Counted from the first letter of the stretch, positions 16,008 through 25,973 are shown. The stretch: 64,000 bases of DNA from Candidatus Iainarchaeum sp. (GCA_016699555.1 CP064981.1:372001-436000); one strand, 5' to 3'. Made by a program: numbers and translations. The notes: generated by a model not told the origin, from the letters alone.

Positions 16008-19000
16008 CTACACCGGGTCCACGGCATTGCTATCGACATTGCGATCCACGCGCGTATTCAATGACTGGCCGATGAAGTCGCCCCAGAAATACAGGTTGAG
16101 ATCCTGGGCGCCAGCGGTATAATGGGCCCTCCCCACCGAAACGCTAGTCGTCGAAACCGACAGGCAGTGGTTGCGCGTGTCTTGCAGGCAGGTCGGGCGC
16201 CAGTTATCGGAGTACTGCGACGTCTTCAGGCGCAACGTCGAAGGAAGCGCTACGTTGAGGTCGAGGTAGATGTTGATGTCCGACTGCGTGGTGCTCTGAT
16301 TGTCATACACGAAGAATGGGATGGTGGTCGACTGCCCATCCGGCGCGACGGCATTCTGGTCGGCCACCCCTGAGGTGTCCGTCGACTCGATCCAGGCGCG
16401 TGTGCAAGGGCCATCAGCTCCATCTCCATTCCCCAAATCGGCCGAGCATGACAGGCTCGGAAGGCTCAGCGTGAACGTTAGGTTGGGCGTGAAATTGTCC
16501 GTGAGCAGGTTGCGCTTGAAGTAGATGATCCCATTGTTGGCGAACCCATTGAGGTCTCCTTGTGGGGCGATGATCATGAGGTCGTTGGCATACTCGTCGC
16601 CGTCCATATTCACCACATTCACGCCTATTCCGCTATGATTCGTGTCCCCGATGCGATCGTTGCTCGTCGCGCCGATGAAGCGGTAAGTATACGTCGTCGA
16701 AGTGTCCAAATCGAGAGCCCCGATGGTGTTCTCGATGTTCGTGATGACGTAGACGATCCCATTATCGGTAAGGCCATTCGCATCCCCGAGGGGGACGGTG
16801 AGTATCAGATCATTGGCATAGGAATTGTTGTCCAGGCTCACGAGTTGCACGCCCAACTGGTTCTGCGTGGTGCTGCCGACTTCATCGTTGTTGCTGCCGC
16901 CGTAGTATGCGAACGAATAAGTCGTCGGATCAAGTAAATCCAATTGTCCGCTTTTGGTTTCGATGTCTTTGATGAAAACGATTCCTCCATTATTGACGCG
17001 GACGACATCCGCAAAGGAGACGGCCATCACCAAATCATTGGCCCACCCGTTGTTGTCCAGGTCCACCACTTGAATGGGGTTGCCGCTATTGTTGTTGTCC
17101 CCCAACAAATCAAACGTGCCAATGCCACTCCAGCTCACATCATAATTATTCGGATCCACGATGCCGAATTCGCCCTTGCGGCGCTGGACGTCCTTGATTA
17201 AGTAGATGGATCCATTGATGGTGCGACCAAACGTGCTGGCGGCCGGGGAGACGATCAACAGGTCGTTGGCGTACTGGTTGTTATCCACATTCACGATACG
17301 TATCCCGGTGTTGGCATTATTGCTCATCCCGATGAGTTGTCCATTGTCCCCGTTCAGGCGCATGTTGAAACTGGTCGGGTTGGCGAGCGAATAATAGCCC
17401 GAGGCCACGTTGATGTCCAGCACCGTGTAGATGGAACCCGTATTCGTGAAACCATTCGCATCCGCCAGTCCGGCTTGGATGACCATATCGTTCGCGCTGT
17501 AATTGCCGTCCAGATTCGTCACCAGCACCAATGGTTGCATGCCCGGAGTGTTGTTGAAACTATGCAGGAAATGGAAGTTCACCCCAAGATTATCGCTCGC
17601 GCTCCCTCCCATCCACATGGCGCTGAAATTGGATGCCATTCCGTTATTCAGATCGAACGCCCCATTGCGGTTCACGGCGTCCTTGATGAGCACGATGTTC
17701 CCATTATCGGTAAAGCCATTGACGTCTGCGCTCCCACTGATGATCAAGAGGTCGTTCGCCACTTCGTTCCCGTCCACATTCACCAATTGCACGCCCAATC
17801 CGGCATAGGAGAGATACCATCCCTCTCCTCCGTTGTAGGAAGAATAATAACTGCTGGCGCTCGATAGGTTCTGCGAACCGCTGAACACATTGATGTCGCG
17901 GATGAGATACGTGACCCCCGCATCCGCCTTCCCATTGATGTCCGCACCGAAACCGGAGAGGATCATGTCGTTATTGTAGCCGTTCCCGTCGATATCCACC
18001 AATTGCACGCTATAAACCCCTTGCGAGTTCGTGTGGCCGATCAAGTCACTGTTGCTCCCGCCATACCAGTCCGCGCTGCGCACGCTCGAAATGGTGTTCC
18101 TTCCCGTGAGGGTGTTGAAGTCCTTGATGAGATAGACCCCGCCATTATCCGTGAGACCGCTGCAATCGCAAGTAGGCGCGGCGACGACCAGGTCATTCGT
18201 CCCTCCGCTCCCGTCCACATCCACGACTTGCATTCCGATCGCGCTATTGGCCGTATATGTCAGCGCATCCCCATCGGAAACGCCCACGAGACTCATGGTG
18301 GAGTGATTGGCATGATTGAGGTCTGTATCCCCTGTGGCGGTGTCGACGTTCTTGATGTAATAGATGACCCCGCGCCCGTTCCCATTCGTATAACTGCCGG
18401 GCGCAGCAATGAGCAGGTCGTTGGCATACGTGTTGGCGTCCGAGTCGATCACGAGCACCCCGGGGCCTCCTGAGAGTCCCGTGGCGGGGTTGAAGGTAGA
18501 GCCCAGGCGTTCTCCCGCGGTAGCACCGCTCCACATGGCGGTGTAATCGTTGATGTATCCCAGCCAGTGGGGTCCCTCCGTATAGCTGCCCACATTTCGG
18601 ACGAGATAAACCGCTCCCGCATCCGTCTTCCCATTGACATCCGCGAGGGAATCGACGATGATCAGGTCATTATCCGTCGTGCCATCATCCACGTTCGTCA
18701 TGAAGGTGGAAGGGAAATTATTCGTACTCGTGCCGCCAATCTCGTCGTAGTTCTGATCCCCATCCCACAACCAATTGTAATCGGCCGCATTCAGAGTGGG
18801 GGGTTTAACGGCGGTGTAGGGATTGCTGATGGCAATATCCTTGATGAGATAGACTCCGCCATTATTTGTGAGCGAATTCAAATCCGCAAACGGAACGGAA
18901 AAGATAATGTCATTCGTGTACCCATTCCCATCCACATCGCCAAGGACAAATGCCTTACCCGAACCACGATTATTGTCTCCCAACGTATCGTTTGCAGCCC

Positions 19001-22000
19001 CCCCATTCCATAACGAAACATAATTCGTTCCCTGATTGAAATCATAATTCCCGTTAGGGATGGAATCGATATTCTGGAGGAGAATCGCATTTCCTGCGCG
19101 GACGACCGCATTGGATGCGAATCCGCTGAACAAGATCAAGTCATTGGCATACGCATTATTATCCACATTCACGAGCTGCATCCCGGCCGCCGAAAGATTG
19201 GTGTCACCCAACTTGCTTAGGGGGATGCCTCCATACCACTTGATGTTATACCGATTCGTGTCCGTGGTATTCAAATCCGTCCGGCCGGGTTTGAGATGAA
19301 CATCTCGGATGTAATAGACGGCGCCATTATCCCTCTTGTTGTTGAGGTCCGCATTCGGAGAAGCGATCAGCAGGTCATTGGCCCACCCATTGTTATCCGT
19401 GTCCGCGAGAATGACTCCTGGAGTGCCATTCGTATCGGACAAGAATTCATTGGCACCCCCATTATAGCGCGAAAAATAATGTCTATCGTGGCCCAAATAA
19501 TAATCGCCATTCGGGATCGTATTGATATCCAAGATGATGTAAACCGCGCCGGAATTAGTCTTCCCATTGATATCCGCATTGCTCGTGGAAATGATGAGGT
19601 CGTTGGCCGATGCGTTATTGTCCAGGTTCGCCAAAATCATGGAGTCTCCCAAATGATTACGCGCGAGCGGCAGAGCATCAAGGGTCGCACCACCGCGCCA
19701 AATCACGCTATAGCTCGCGGGAATATTCAAGTCATTGACCCCGCTGAACGTATTGATGTCGCGGATGAGATAGACAGCTCCTGAACCGTTCTTGCCATTA
19801 TAATCCGCATTCGGCACGCCCAAAAGCAAGTCATTCGGTCCTGCATTCCCGTCCAAATTGGCAATCTTAAAATATCCATTGCGTAAGCCTCCAACAGTAT
19901 TGGCAGCAATTCCTTGCCCGAGCAAATCACTTGCATACGCCCCATTCCAACATGCATTGAACCGTTGTCCCGCCGCAAACGTATTGGAATCATAGGCGCC
20001 GCTGCGGCTGTTGATGTCCGTGAGTAAACAAATCACTCCATTATTGGTCTTGGGATTATTGATGTCCGCGTTGCTCCCGACGAAAAGCAAGTCATTCGTG
20101 ACCCCATCCCCATTCATGTCGAACAACAAGTGCCCGGGGCCGGACCCATTCGTGAATCCGATTTGCCAGGTGCTGGCTCCCATGGCTACCATATCGTACG
20201 TAGTAGTAACATTGAAGCGGAACGTGCCGATCTTGGTGTGGATGTCCTTGATCAAGTAGATGGCACCACCGTCCGTTCCCCCATTTTTCGCGGTATTGGT
20301 GTTGCTGCTCCCGATGAGGATATCATTGGCCCACGCATTCCCGTCGGTATTAACGACTTCAATAGCTTGCTGGTTTGCGTTATAGGATCCCAAATTATCA
20401 TTGGAGGCCACTCCATTCCCATCGAAGCGAACCGCATAATTCGACGCGCTGGCTAAATCGAGTTGTCCGACTTTGGTGTGGATGTCCTTGATCAGGTACA
20501 CGCACCCATTATCCGTTCCCCCACTATTGCAGATCGAGCTGGCGACAATCATGTCATTGGCCTGGGCATTATTATCGATATTCACTACGAAAATTCCTTG
20601 GCTTGAAAACGTGTGGCCCAATGCATCGCCTGCAGACCCTCCGTCCCATCCCGCGCTGAAGTCGGTGGTCTTGTTGAGGTTGAAGTCCCCGATTTTCTTA
20701 TCGATATCCTTGACCAACCATACCGCTCCCGTTGCCGACGCTCCAGCCACGTCAGCGTTACTTGCGGTGATGAGCATATCATTCACGTACCCATTCCCGT
20801 CCAAATCGAAGAACTGCACTCCCTTGCCACTTCCAGAGGCTCCTGTCCCTGTGCGCCCAATCGCATCCGCGAGAATCCCTGCATACCAGCGCGCGCTATA
20901 GGTGTTGGGATTCAACCCATTAGTTCCGGAAAAGGTATTCACGTCCTTGATGAGGTAAATCCCGCCAACATCCGCTCTACCATTGATGTCCGCGGCAGGC
21001 GCGACGATGATGAGATCATTCGCATACCCATTATTGTCGCTGTCGATGAGGTAAATTCCTTCATTCGAGTCATTCGTCTGACCAATCGCATCATTGGAAG
21101 CGCTGCCTGTCCATGCTACGGAATACGAAGTCGCAGTGGCCAAGTCATAGGTGGGGTCAATAATCCTTGTCTCGAAGGGCTGCAAATCCACTGTGATCAG
21201 CGTGTCGATGATCGTGTCCCCGCTATTGCGATGGACCAACGTCGTGGGAGCGACTCCCGCATCGACGAAATCGCTCCAATTGTAAACCCCCATGCGCTCT
21301 CCCGACTGATCCAAGAAATCGATCTGCTCATTCACGCGCACGGATTGCTCGGCATCCAGCACGGCGCCGCTCTCGTCGAGCGTGATACGTACCGGTTCCA
21401 CGCGCGTGTGGCTGTCGATGTGCGCATACAATGGAGTCGTGGCCACGACCCCCTCGTCTGTCCTGATTCCCTGATCGCGTGCGCGCAAGCGAATGGCCAC
21501 GATGCGTCGCTGCGGGGAATCCGTTTCGTTGGTCAGCACCATCGTCTGCTTCGCCTTGCCGATCGACCCGCCGAGGAAGAATTCATCCGCCGTATTGGGG
21601 GGAGTCGTCAGATCATCGAAGTGATTCTGCAGCTGCACGCCGTCGCACTGGATGAGGTTCTCATTCTGCTCGAATGCGTCTTGGGAAGGCAATCGTTTCT
21701 CCCATGCGCTGTCGATGGCATCCAGCGGGATCGATTCTTCCTCTATGGGAGCCTGGAAATCGGGATTTTCCGGGCGAGAGGGCAATTCCTCTGCGGGCGG
21801 GGATGCGACAATCGGGTCTACTGTCGTGGTAATTTCCTCCGCGGGAGAGGATTCATCGCTTTCGATGGGAATCAGTTCCCCTGCCTCGTCGGCTTGGAAT
21901 GATAGTTGTTCCGCATTGGTGTCCTGTTCCCCTGCAGGGACGACCGTTTCAGCCGGTATTGTCTCAGAGGCGGTGCCAGGATCGCCGACGACATCATTAT

Positions 22001-23711
22001 CCGCCGCCGCGCCCGGATCCGTATCCGCTGGAGCGGGGATGCTGTCGACCGGCTTGACGGGAGTGATCGGTTTCACGACGATATCGCTCGCAGCGATGGG
22101 ATTGGCGCACTCCATCGAGATTTCGATTCCGCCGAACAGCTCATCCAACACTGGGAATTGTTCGCGCGCGAAGTCGGCTTCGAAGTAGCGGCGATTGCCA
22201 TACAATTGCTTGAGCAATGAAATGCTCCGCAACAGCTTTTGGGCCTTCGACTTTTCCATCCGGATGGTTTCGCCCGTGTTTGGAGGGAAAAAGCGATACA
22301 CCTGCGTGCCTTTCGCCAGCGTCGTCTCTTGCGTCGGAATCCATTCGCCCAGGCACCAGTTCAACAACCCATTCCATTGACGGCAAACCTGTGTGCGCTG
22401 GGAGTTGTAATCCGGGCTGATGGAGAAGAACCCCTTCTCGAAAGCGAAGCCGGACTCCAGCTGCACGACGATGCCTTCTTCCGCTCTCCCGCCGGGGAAG
22501 GAAGTGAATGCGATGAATGTCCCATTCCCATCCACGCGCACGCCCTCTGCGCTAACGAATTGGATGGGAAAGTCGGGAATCTTGATGCGCACATCATAGC
22601 GCCCGCGCCCCAATTGCACGGCTGCGCCATCGGACTGGCGATCGGAAAGCGTGTCTTGCAGGGAAATCCATTCCGCGCGATGCTCGCGATTGGTCGCAAG
22701 GACTTGGAAACCTTCCGGCTGCGCCCCCGTGTCGGTGGGAATACGCCTGGCGCGCACGATGGTTGCATCCGCGGCATCAACGCGCACAGGACGGTCATCG
22801 CTCACTCCCCCGATGCGTTCCAGGCGCGTGCAACGACCGGTGTTGGGTTCAACCCCTAAGCACCAGAACTGCGATAGGTCGGAGTCGGGTCGGAGCGTAA
22901 TCTCCGCTGAAGAAGGGAAACCGAATCGGATTTCGACGCTCGCTACTGGTAGCCATTTCTCTCCATCGAACTCGAAGGGCTCGCGGATAGTCTCTTCTTC
23001 GAGCGAAATGGCGACGCCGTCGTTCTCCACGCGCATCTTTTGGATCTCGATGGATGCGATGAAGGAGCTGAAGAAAGAAGCGTGGAGCGCATAGGTTCCA
23101 GGCTCGACCTTCCAGGATTCCCCATCGGACTTGTCTACATCCTCCCCCGTCACGGGATCACGCAAATAGAAAGCACCGGCACGATCGGAAGGAAAGAGTT
23201 CGACCGCGCGCGGAGCGGGAATAGTTGACGCGGGTTTTGTCTGGGGATCGGGATTCACCGGATCCGTGCTGCCATTTCCATTTCCCCCACTGGTCGGAGG
23301 GACTTCAACGGGCTTTTCTTCTTTGTTCTCGATCACCACATCCACTTTCTGATCCACGCATGCGGATGGATTGCAGAGTTCCACTTTCAACTCGTACTTA
23401 CCATTGCTCGCGGCAGTAGTATCCCATACTGCCGTCCATGTGTCGGTAGGGAAACTTTCCTTGAAGCCTAACTCCTCTGATAGGATTGTCGCACTCGTAA
23501 TGGTCTTTGGTTCCATGGGTTGGACGATGGCAATCAATTCCCCCGATATCGTATCCCCATTCAAGGGAGAGATGATCACGAATTCGGGAGAAGAAACAAC
23601 TCGGTCCTGGTCCAAAATTTCTTGCGCGATACCGCTCCATGCGAAGAAAAAGAGTATGGCCAGTAACCACACAATAACCAAGTGAGGGTTCTTTCCCATT
23701 GCCGAGCGCAT
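16008..23711 (-). CDS. Giant secreted protein with 20 FG-GAP-like calcium-loop repeats
   Basis: About 2567 residues. A signal peptide (VIVWLLAILFFFAWSGIAQ) is followed by an Ig-like domain (about residues 30-135), a Thr/Pro linker, a beta-rich region with Cys pairs, an acidic Pro/Glu linker (about 560-700), and a second beta region. Then come 20 repeats of about 75 residues (roughly 870-2415) and a Cys-containing C-terminal domain. Each repeat has a core like DSDNNGYANDLIIVAP followed by ADINGRADVGGIYLIKD, matching FG-GAP/integrin-type propeller blades with Asp/Asn calcium loops. This predicts two or three beta-propellers for adhesion or cell-surface binding. A TATA box (TTTTAAATG on the coding strand, 23733-23742) is about 26 nt from the ATG at 23711, chosen as start over a codon at 23747. 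Confidence 0.85.
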   Translation of the reverse strand: MRSAMGKNPHLVIVWLLAILFFFAWSGIAQEILDQDRVVSSPEFVIISPLNGDTISGELIAIVQPMEPKTITSATILSEELGFKESFPTDTWTAVWDTTAASNGKYELKVELCNPSACVDQKVDVVIENKEEKPVEVPPTSGGNGNGSTDPVNPDPQTKPASTIPAPRAVELFPSDRAGAFYLRDPVTGEDVDKSDGESWKVEPGTYALHASFFSSFIASIEIQKMRVENDGVAISLEEETIREPFEFDGEKWLPVASVEIRFGFPSSAEITLRPDSDLSQFWCLGVEPNTGRCTRLERIGGVSDDRPVRVDAADATIVRARRIPTDTGAQPEGFQVLATNREHRAEWISLQDTLSDRQSDGAAVQLGRGRYDVRIKIPDFPIQFVSAEGVRVDGNGTFIAFTSFPGGRAEEGIVVQLESGFAFEKGFFSISPDYNSQRTQVCRQWNGLLNWCLGEWIPTQETTLAKGTQVYRFFPPNTGETIRMEKSKAQKLLRSISLLKQLYGNRRYFEADFAREQFPVLDELFGGIEISMECANPIAASDIVVKPITPVKPVDSIPAPADTDPGAAADNDVVGDPGTASETIPAETVVPAGEQDTNAEQLSFQADEAGELIPIESDESSPAEEITTTVDPIVASPPAEELPSRPENPDFQAPIEEESIPLDAIDSAWEKRLPSQDAFEQNENLIQCDGVQLQNHFDDLTTPPNTADEFFLGGSIGKAKQTMVLTNETDSPQRRIVAIRLRARDQGIRTDEGVVATTPLYAHIDSHTRVEPVRITLDESGAVLDAEQSVRVNEQIDFLDQSGERMGVYNWSDFVDAGVAPTTLVHRNSGDTIIDTLITVDLQPFETRIIDPTYDLATATSYSVAWTGSASNDAIGQTNDSNEGIYLIDSDNNGYANDLIIVAPAADINGRADVGGIYLIKDVNTFSGTNGLNPNTYSARWYAGILADAIGRTGTGASGSGKGVQFFDLDGNGYVNDMLITASNADVAGASATGAVWLVKDIDKKIGDFNLNKTTDFSAGWDGGSAGDALGHTFSSQGIFVVNIDNNAQANDMIVASSICNSGGTDNGCVYLIKDIHTKVGQLDLASASNYAVRFDGNGVASNDNLGSYNANQQAIEVVNTDGNAWANDILIGSSNTNTAKNGGTDGGAIYLIKDIHTKIGTFRFNVTTTYDMVAMGASTWQIGFTNGSGPGHLLFDMNGDGVTNDLLFVGSNADINNPKTNNGVICLLTDINSRSGAYDSNTFAAGQRFNACWNGAYASDLLGQGIAANTVGGLRNGYFKIANLDGNAGPNDLLLGVPNADYNGKNGSGAVYLIRDINTFSGVNDLNIPASYSVIWRGGATLDALPLARNHLGDSMILANLDNNASANDLIISTSNADINGKTNSGAVYIILDINTIPNGDYYLGHDRHYFSRYNGGANEFLSDTNGTPGVILADTDNNGWANDLLIASPNADLNNKRDNGAVYYIRDVHLKPGRTDLNTTDTNRYNIKWYGGIPLSKLGDTNLSAAGMQLVNVDNNAYANDLILFSGFASNAVVRAGNAILLQNIDSIPNGNYDFNQGTNYVSLWNGGAANDTLGDNNRGSGKAFVLGDVDGNGYTNDIIFSVPFADLNSLTNNGGVYLIKDIAISNPYTAVKPPTLNAADYNWLWDGDQNYDEIGGTSTNNFPSTFMTNVDDGTTDNDLIIVDSLADVNGKTDAGAVYLVRNVGSYTEGPHWLGYINDYTAMWSGATAGERLGSTFNPATGLSGGPGVLVIDSDANTYANDLLIAAPGSYTNGNGRGVIYYIKNVDTATGDTDLNHANHSTMSLVGVSDGDALTYTANSAIGMQVVDVDGSGGTNDLVVAAPTCDCSGLTDNGGVYLIKDFNTLTGRNTISSVRSADWYGGSNSDLIGHTNSQGVYSVQLVDIDGNGYNNDMILSGFGADINGKADAGVTYLIRDINVFSGSQNLSSASSYYSSYNGGEGWYLSYAGLGVQLVNVDGNEVANDLLIISGSADVNGFTDNGNIVLIKDAVNRNGAFDLNNGMASNFSAMWMGGSASDNLGVNFHFLHSFNNTPGMQPLVLVTNLDGNYSANDMVIQAGLADANGFTNTGSIYTVLDINVASGYYSLANPTSFNMRLNGDNGQLIGMSNNANTGIRIVNVDNNQYANDLLIVSPAASTFGRTINGSIYLIKDVQRRKGEFGIVDPNNYDVSWSGIGTFDLLGDNNNSGNPIQVVDLDNNGWANDLVMAVSFADVVRVNNGGIVFIKDIETKSGQLDLLDPTTYSFAYYGGSNNDEVGSTTQNQLGVQLVSLDNNSYANDLILTVPLGDANGLTDNGIVYVITNIENTIGALDLDTSTTYTYRFIGATSNDRIGDTNHSGIGVNVVNMDGDEYANDLMIIAPQGDLNGFANNGIIYFKRNLLTDNFTPNLTFTLSLPSLSCSADLGNGDGADGPCTRAWIESTDTSGVADQNAVAPDGQSTTIPFFVYDNQSTTQSDINIYLDLNVALPSTLRLKTSQYSDNWRPTCLQDTRNHCLSVSTTSVSVGRAHYTAGAQDLNLYFWGDFIGQSLNTRVDRNVDSNAVDPV
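16500..21140 (-). repeat. Coding tandem repeat: 20 diverged FG-GAP-like units
   Basis: I counted 20 occurrences of a D-x-D/N-x2-x-x-x-ND-L/M/I core, each followed about 15 residues later by G-x-I/V-Y-L-I-K/R-D. The unit is about 75 residues (225 bp). The copies are diverged and not identical at DNA level, so this is an old domain expansion and not a recent slippage array. The boundaries are approximate. Confidence 0.8.
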
Positions 23712-23732
23712 GGGTTCCAAAAGGGAATTTAC

Positions 23733-23742
23733 ATTTAAAATA
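23733..23742 (-). promoter_or_regulatory. TATA box of the giant surface protein gene
   Basis: TTTTAAATG on the coding strand has its centre about 26 nt before the ATG at 23711. This supports a leaderless mRNA starting at that codon. Confidence 0.5.
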
Positions 23743-23783
23743 GCCACGAAAATATGAGCGAAAAAAAGATCAAAAGGGGCTAT

Positions 23784-24503
23784 TTAGCCCCCAAAAATCA
23801 TTTGGACCGGAGAGAAAAGGTTGGCGACCACGACCAGGTTGCCCGTAAAGACCAGGATTCCCATCAGCACCAAAACCACTCCAAAGATGAGATTGAGCGT
23901 TTTCAGGTGGGGTGCCAAATAATTGATCACGCCCTGCGCCTGGGAGATGAATATTCCCACCAACAAGAAGGGAATACCCAACCCCAACGCATATGCCAGC
24001 ATCAATGGAAAGGCCGTAGTAGGATTCGTTACCGCCAATGTCAATACGGCCCCCAACACGGCTCCCACGCAAGGAGTCCATCCTACTGCAAAAGCGGCTC
24101 CAAATAGAAATGCCGTCAAAAAAGAATAACGCGTCTCTTTGACGCGCAACTTATGTTCTTGCTCAAGAAAGGGAATCTTGACGATGCCCAACATGACGAG
24201 TCCGAAGAAAATAATGACGATTCCGCCAACATATCCTAAGTAATTACGGACATCATAGGCATATGCTTCCAGCACGCTCTGCAAAAGGACTCCTAAGACC
24301 GCAAAAACGGTGGAAAACCCCAAGACAAAAAAGAATGAAGCGATAATGATCTTCATTCGCTCATCCTGCGTGATGGCTTTCCCCTGCTGCAACGTCGTGC
24401 CTGCAATAAATGTCAGAAAAGCCGGGATGAGCGGAAGCACGCATGGAGACAAAAAAGAAACGAGCCCTGCAACGAATGCGAGGGGTAATGTGATATCAGC
24501 CAT
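23784..24503 (-). CDS. CcdA/DsbD-type membrane thiol electron transporter
   Basis: A 239-residue protein with six membrane helices. The two redox cysteines are in SFLSPCVLPLIPAFLTF (helix 1) and GWTPCVGAVLGAVL (helix 4), the hallmark of CcdA/DsbD transmembrane domains. It carries electrons from cytoplasmic thioredoxin across the membrane to an outside thiol partner. That partner is probably the thioredoxin-like lipoprotein encoded 49 nt upstream in the same direction. Confidence 0.93.
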   Translation of the reverse strand: MADITLPLAFVAGLVSFLSPCVLPLIPAFLTFIAGTTLQQGKAITQDERMKIIIASFFFVLGFSTVFAVLGVLLQSVLEAYAYDVRNYLGYVGGIVIIFFGLVMLGIVKIPFLEQEHKLRVKETRYSFLTAFLFGAAFAVGWTPCVGAVLGAVLTLAVTNPTTAFPLMLAYALGLGIPFLLVGIFISQAQGVINYLAPHLKTLNLIFGVVLVLMGILVFTGNLVVVANLFSPVQMIFGG

Positions 24504-24552
24504 ACGTGTTCCACCTTCTCCGTGTTATTAAATCAAACGCTTATTGGAGCGC

Positions 24553-25257
24553 CTATGCGAACGCCCCAACTTTATTAATTACATCCTGCTTGCTCCAACT
24601 TTCTTGGGAGCGCAATAACACATCCTCTTGTGCGTTTGCCACAATGTGGGTGTGTTGATAGGTAATATTGTACTTACGCGCCAACTCGGTCTCATCTGCG
24701 TCCGTGTCAGGATCCTTGTAATTCACGCGGAATGCGACAAGCTTGTCCGAGCTGATTGACTCAAGTCCTTCTTTCAAAGCGGGCGCTTGTGCCTGACAAG
24801 TAGGGCACCAAGTGGCATAGAATTCAAGGAAAACTGTCTTCCCTTCGGCAAGAGCCTGATCGTATGCGGCTTTGGTGAAAGGGACGTATTCCAAATTACC
24901 TTTTCCTTCCATGACATGGTCATCAATCATCGCGCCATCGGGTCCAATCATGGTTCCGTCGGGTTTGATCATTGTGCCATCGGGTTTGATCATTGTTCCG
25001 TCTGGCTTAATCATAGTTCCATCGGGCTTTGTCATCGTTCCGTCGGGCGCAGTCATTGTGCCGTCAGGTCCTACCATTGTTCCGTCTGGTTTGACCATTG
25101 TTCCGTCGGGTTTGATCATTGTTCCGTCTGGCTTAATCATCGTGCCATCCGGCTGAGTAATGGTTCCGTCATTGTTCGTGCTTGTCGATTGGCCACCAAT
25201 GCATCAGGCCATCACGAGTACGAGCAATAATCCTCCAATCACAATCAATTGCTTCAT
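24553..25257 (-). pseudogene. Thioredoxin-like lipoprotein, signal peptide interrupted by in-frame TGA
   Basis: The full frame starts at the ATG at 25257 and encodes a lipoprotein leader, MKQLIVIGGLLLVLVMA, then a TGA stop (25204-25206), then CIGGQ, the lipidated Cys and mature start. The stop replaces what would normally be a small lipobox residue such as Gly (GGA). Downstream, 11 heptads of TM(I/V)KPDG type are followed by a thioredoxin fold (about the last 115 residues) with active site FYATWCPTCQAQAP. With the stop corrected it would be a periplasm-facing thioredoxin reduced by the CcdA protein encoded next door. As written, only a signal-less form from internal Met codons in the repeats could be made. 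It could be a pseudogene, a strain polymorphism or a consensus error. Confidence 0.8.
24934..25164 (-). repeat. 21-bp coding tandem repeat, 11 copies
   Basis: Eleven contiguous 21-bp units encode heptads of the form T-M-I/V/T-K/G/A-P-D-G between the lipoprotein Cys and the thioredoxin domain. The first unit reads TITQPDG and the last TMIGPDG. This is an extended hydrophilic tether and a likely site of length variation by slippage. Confidence 0.92.
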
Positions 25258-25325
25258 ATCTGATCACTCCATTTAACTAATCAAAAGAGGTTAATTTCGG
25301 CGATTTAAATGGATTCTCCCAATTC

Positions 25326-25622
25326 CTATTCTTTCCAAGCCGAATAGGCCAGTGCAATAAGCGCAATGCCTTCAATCAGCTTGAGTGCGAATACCTGCGT
25401 CGCCACCATGGTGGTATAGACTTCTCCCGAGGTGAAGTGGAGCAGGATGCCCCCTGCGTTCTGCAGGAACAACACAAACGAAAAAATCATCAATCCCATT
25501 CCAACGCTGCTCTTGAGGGCGCGGTAGTTCTGGGCATAGATGTAGAGCAGCGCCACGCTGAGCAGGGCATTGAAGCCCTCGACGTAGATGGTGTACATCA
25601 TGAATTCGTCCATATTACTCAT
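25326..25622 (-). CDS. Small four-helix membrane protein paired with an HTH regulator
   Basis: A 98-residue protein made almost entirely of three or four membrane helices (for instance YVEGFNALLSVALLYIYA and a C-terminal LIEGIALIALAYSAWKE). Its start overlaps the end of the preceding winged-helix gene by 8 nt, so the two are translationally coupled. Small regulator plus small membrane protein pairs of this kind are common in archaea, but their function is unknown. It could be a membrane sensor that controls the regulator. Confidence 0.7.
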   Translation of the reverse strand: MSNMDEFMMYTIYVEGFNALLSVALLYIYAQNYRALKSSVGMGLMIFSFVLFLQNAGGILLHFTSGEVYTTMVATQVFALKLIEGIALIALAYSAWKE

Positions 25623-25953
25623 CTCCCTTGCCCATTGATTTTAAGGATTGTCCCATTTCGCCCGCGAGCGCATGGAATGCGGCACGTTGCTCGGGGGTAA
25701 AAGTGGTCTTGTAGGTGACGCCATACCCCGTTCCATCGCGTAATATCCACCCCTCCTTCTGCATGCGCTCGATGTGATAGAGCGCGGTCTTGTAGTCGAT
25801 CTGCAAGGCATTGGCGATGGCTTGGACGTGCATCGGGGTCTCAAGGAGTAAGAAGACGATCCGCGCACGCATCGCCCCGCCACGGCTCGCGAGGAATGTG
25901 AGGCGTAACGCGCGCAGGAAGCGGCGATCGAATCCGGGGGATGCGGGATGCAT
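25615..25953 (-). CDS. ArsR-like winged helix-turn-helix regulator
   Basis: A 112-residue DNA-binding protein. Residues about 20-90 form a winged helix, with RARIVFLLLETPMHVQAIAN, then a recognition helix YKTALYHIERMQKEGWI and the wing YGVTYKTTF. TATA (ATTTAAAAT, centre 25978) is 25 nt from the ATG at 25953 and also faces mscL on the other strand. It probably regulates its own operon with the small membrane protein encoded downstream. No metal-binding Cys are present, so the signal is unknown. Confidence 0.85.
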   Translation of the reverse strand: MHPASPGFDRRFLRALRLTFLASRGGAMRARIVFLLLETPMHVQAIANALQIDYKTALYHIERMQKEGWILRDGTGYGVTYKTTFTPEQRAAFHALAGEMGQSLKSMGKGDE

Positions 25954-25973
25954 ATAGGTTTTGTTTTAGCATC

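Noticed and set aside
16500..21140. Large open frames on the strand opposite the giant gene (for example 20613-21902)
   Set aside because: They mirror the repeat structure of the surface protein, have no family features, and lack start signals.
24934..25164. Short tandem repeats as a CRISPR array
   Set aside because: Units are 21 bp, contiguous without spacers, and in frame with a coding sequence.
25204..25206. TGA as selenocysteine or recoded glycine
   Set aside because: TGA terminates many genes in this window, the position is in a signal peptide, and no SECIS-like hairpin stands out. A point change is simpler.
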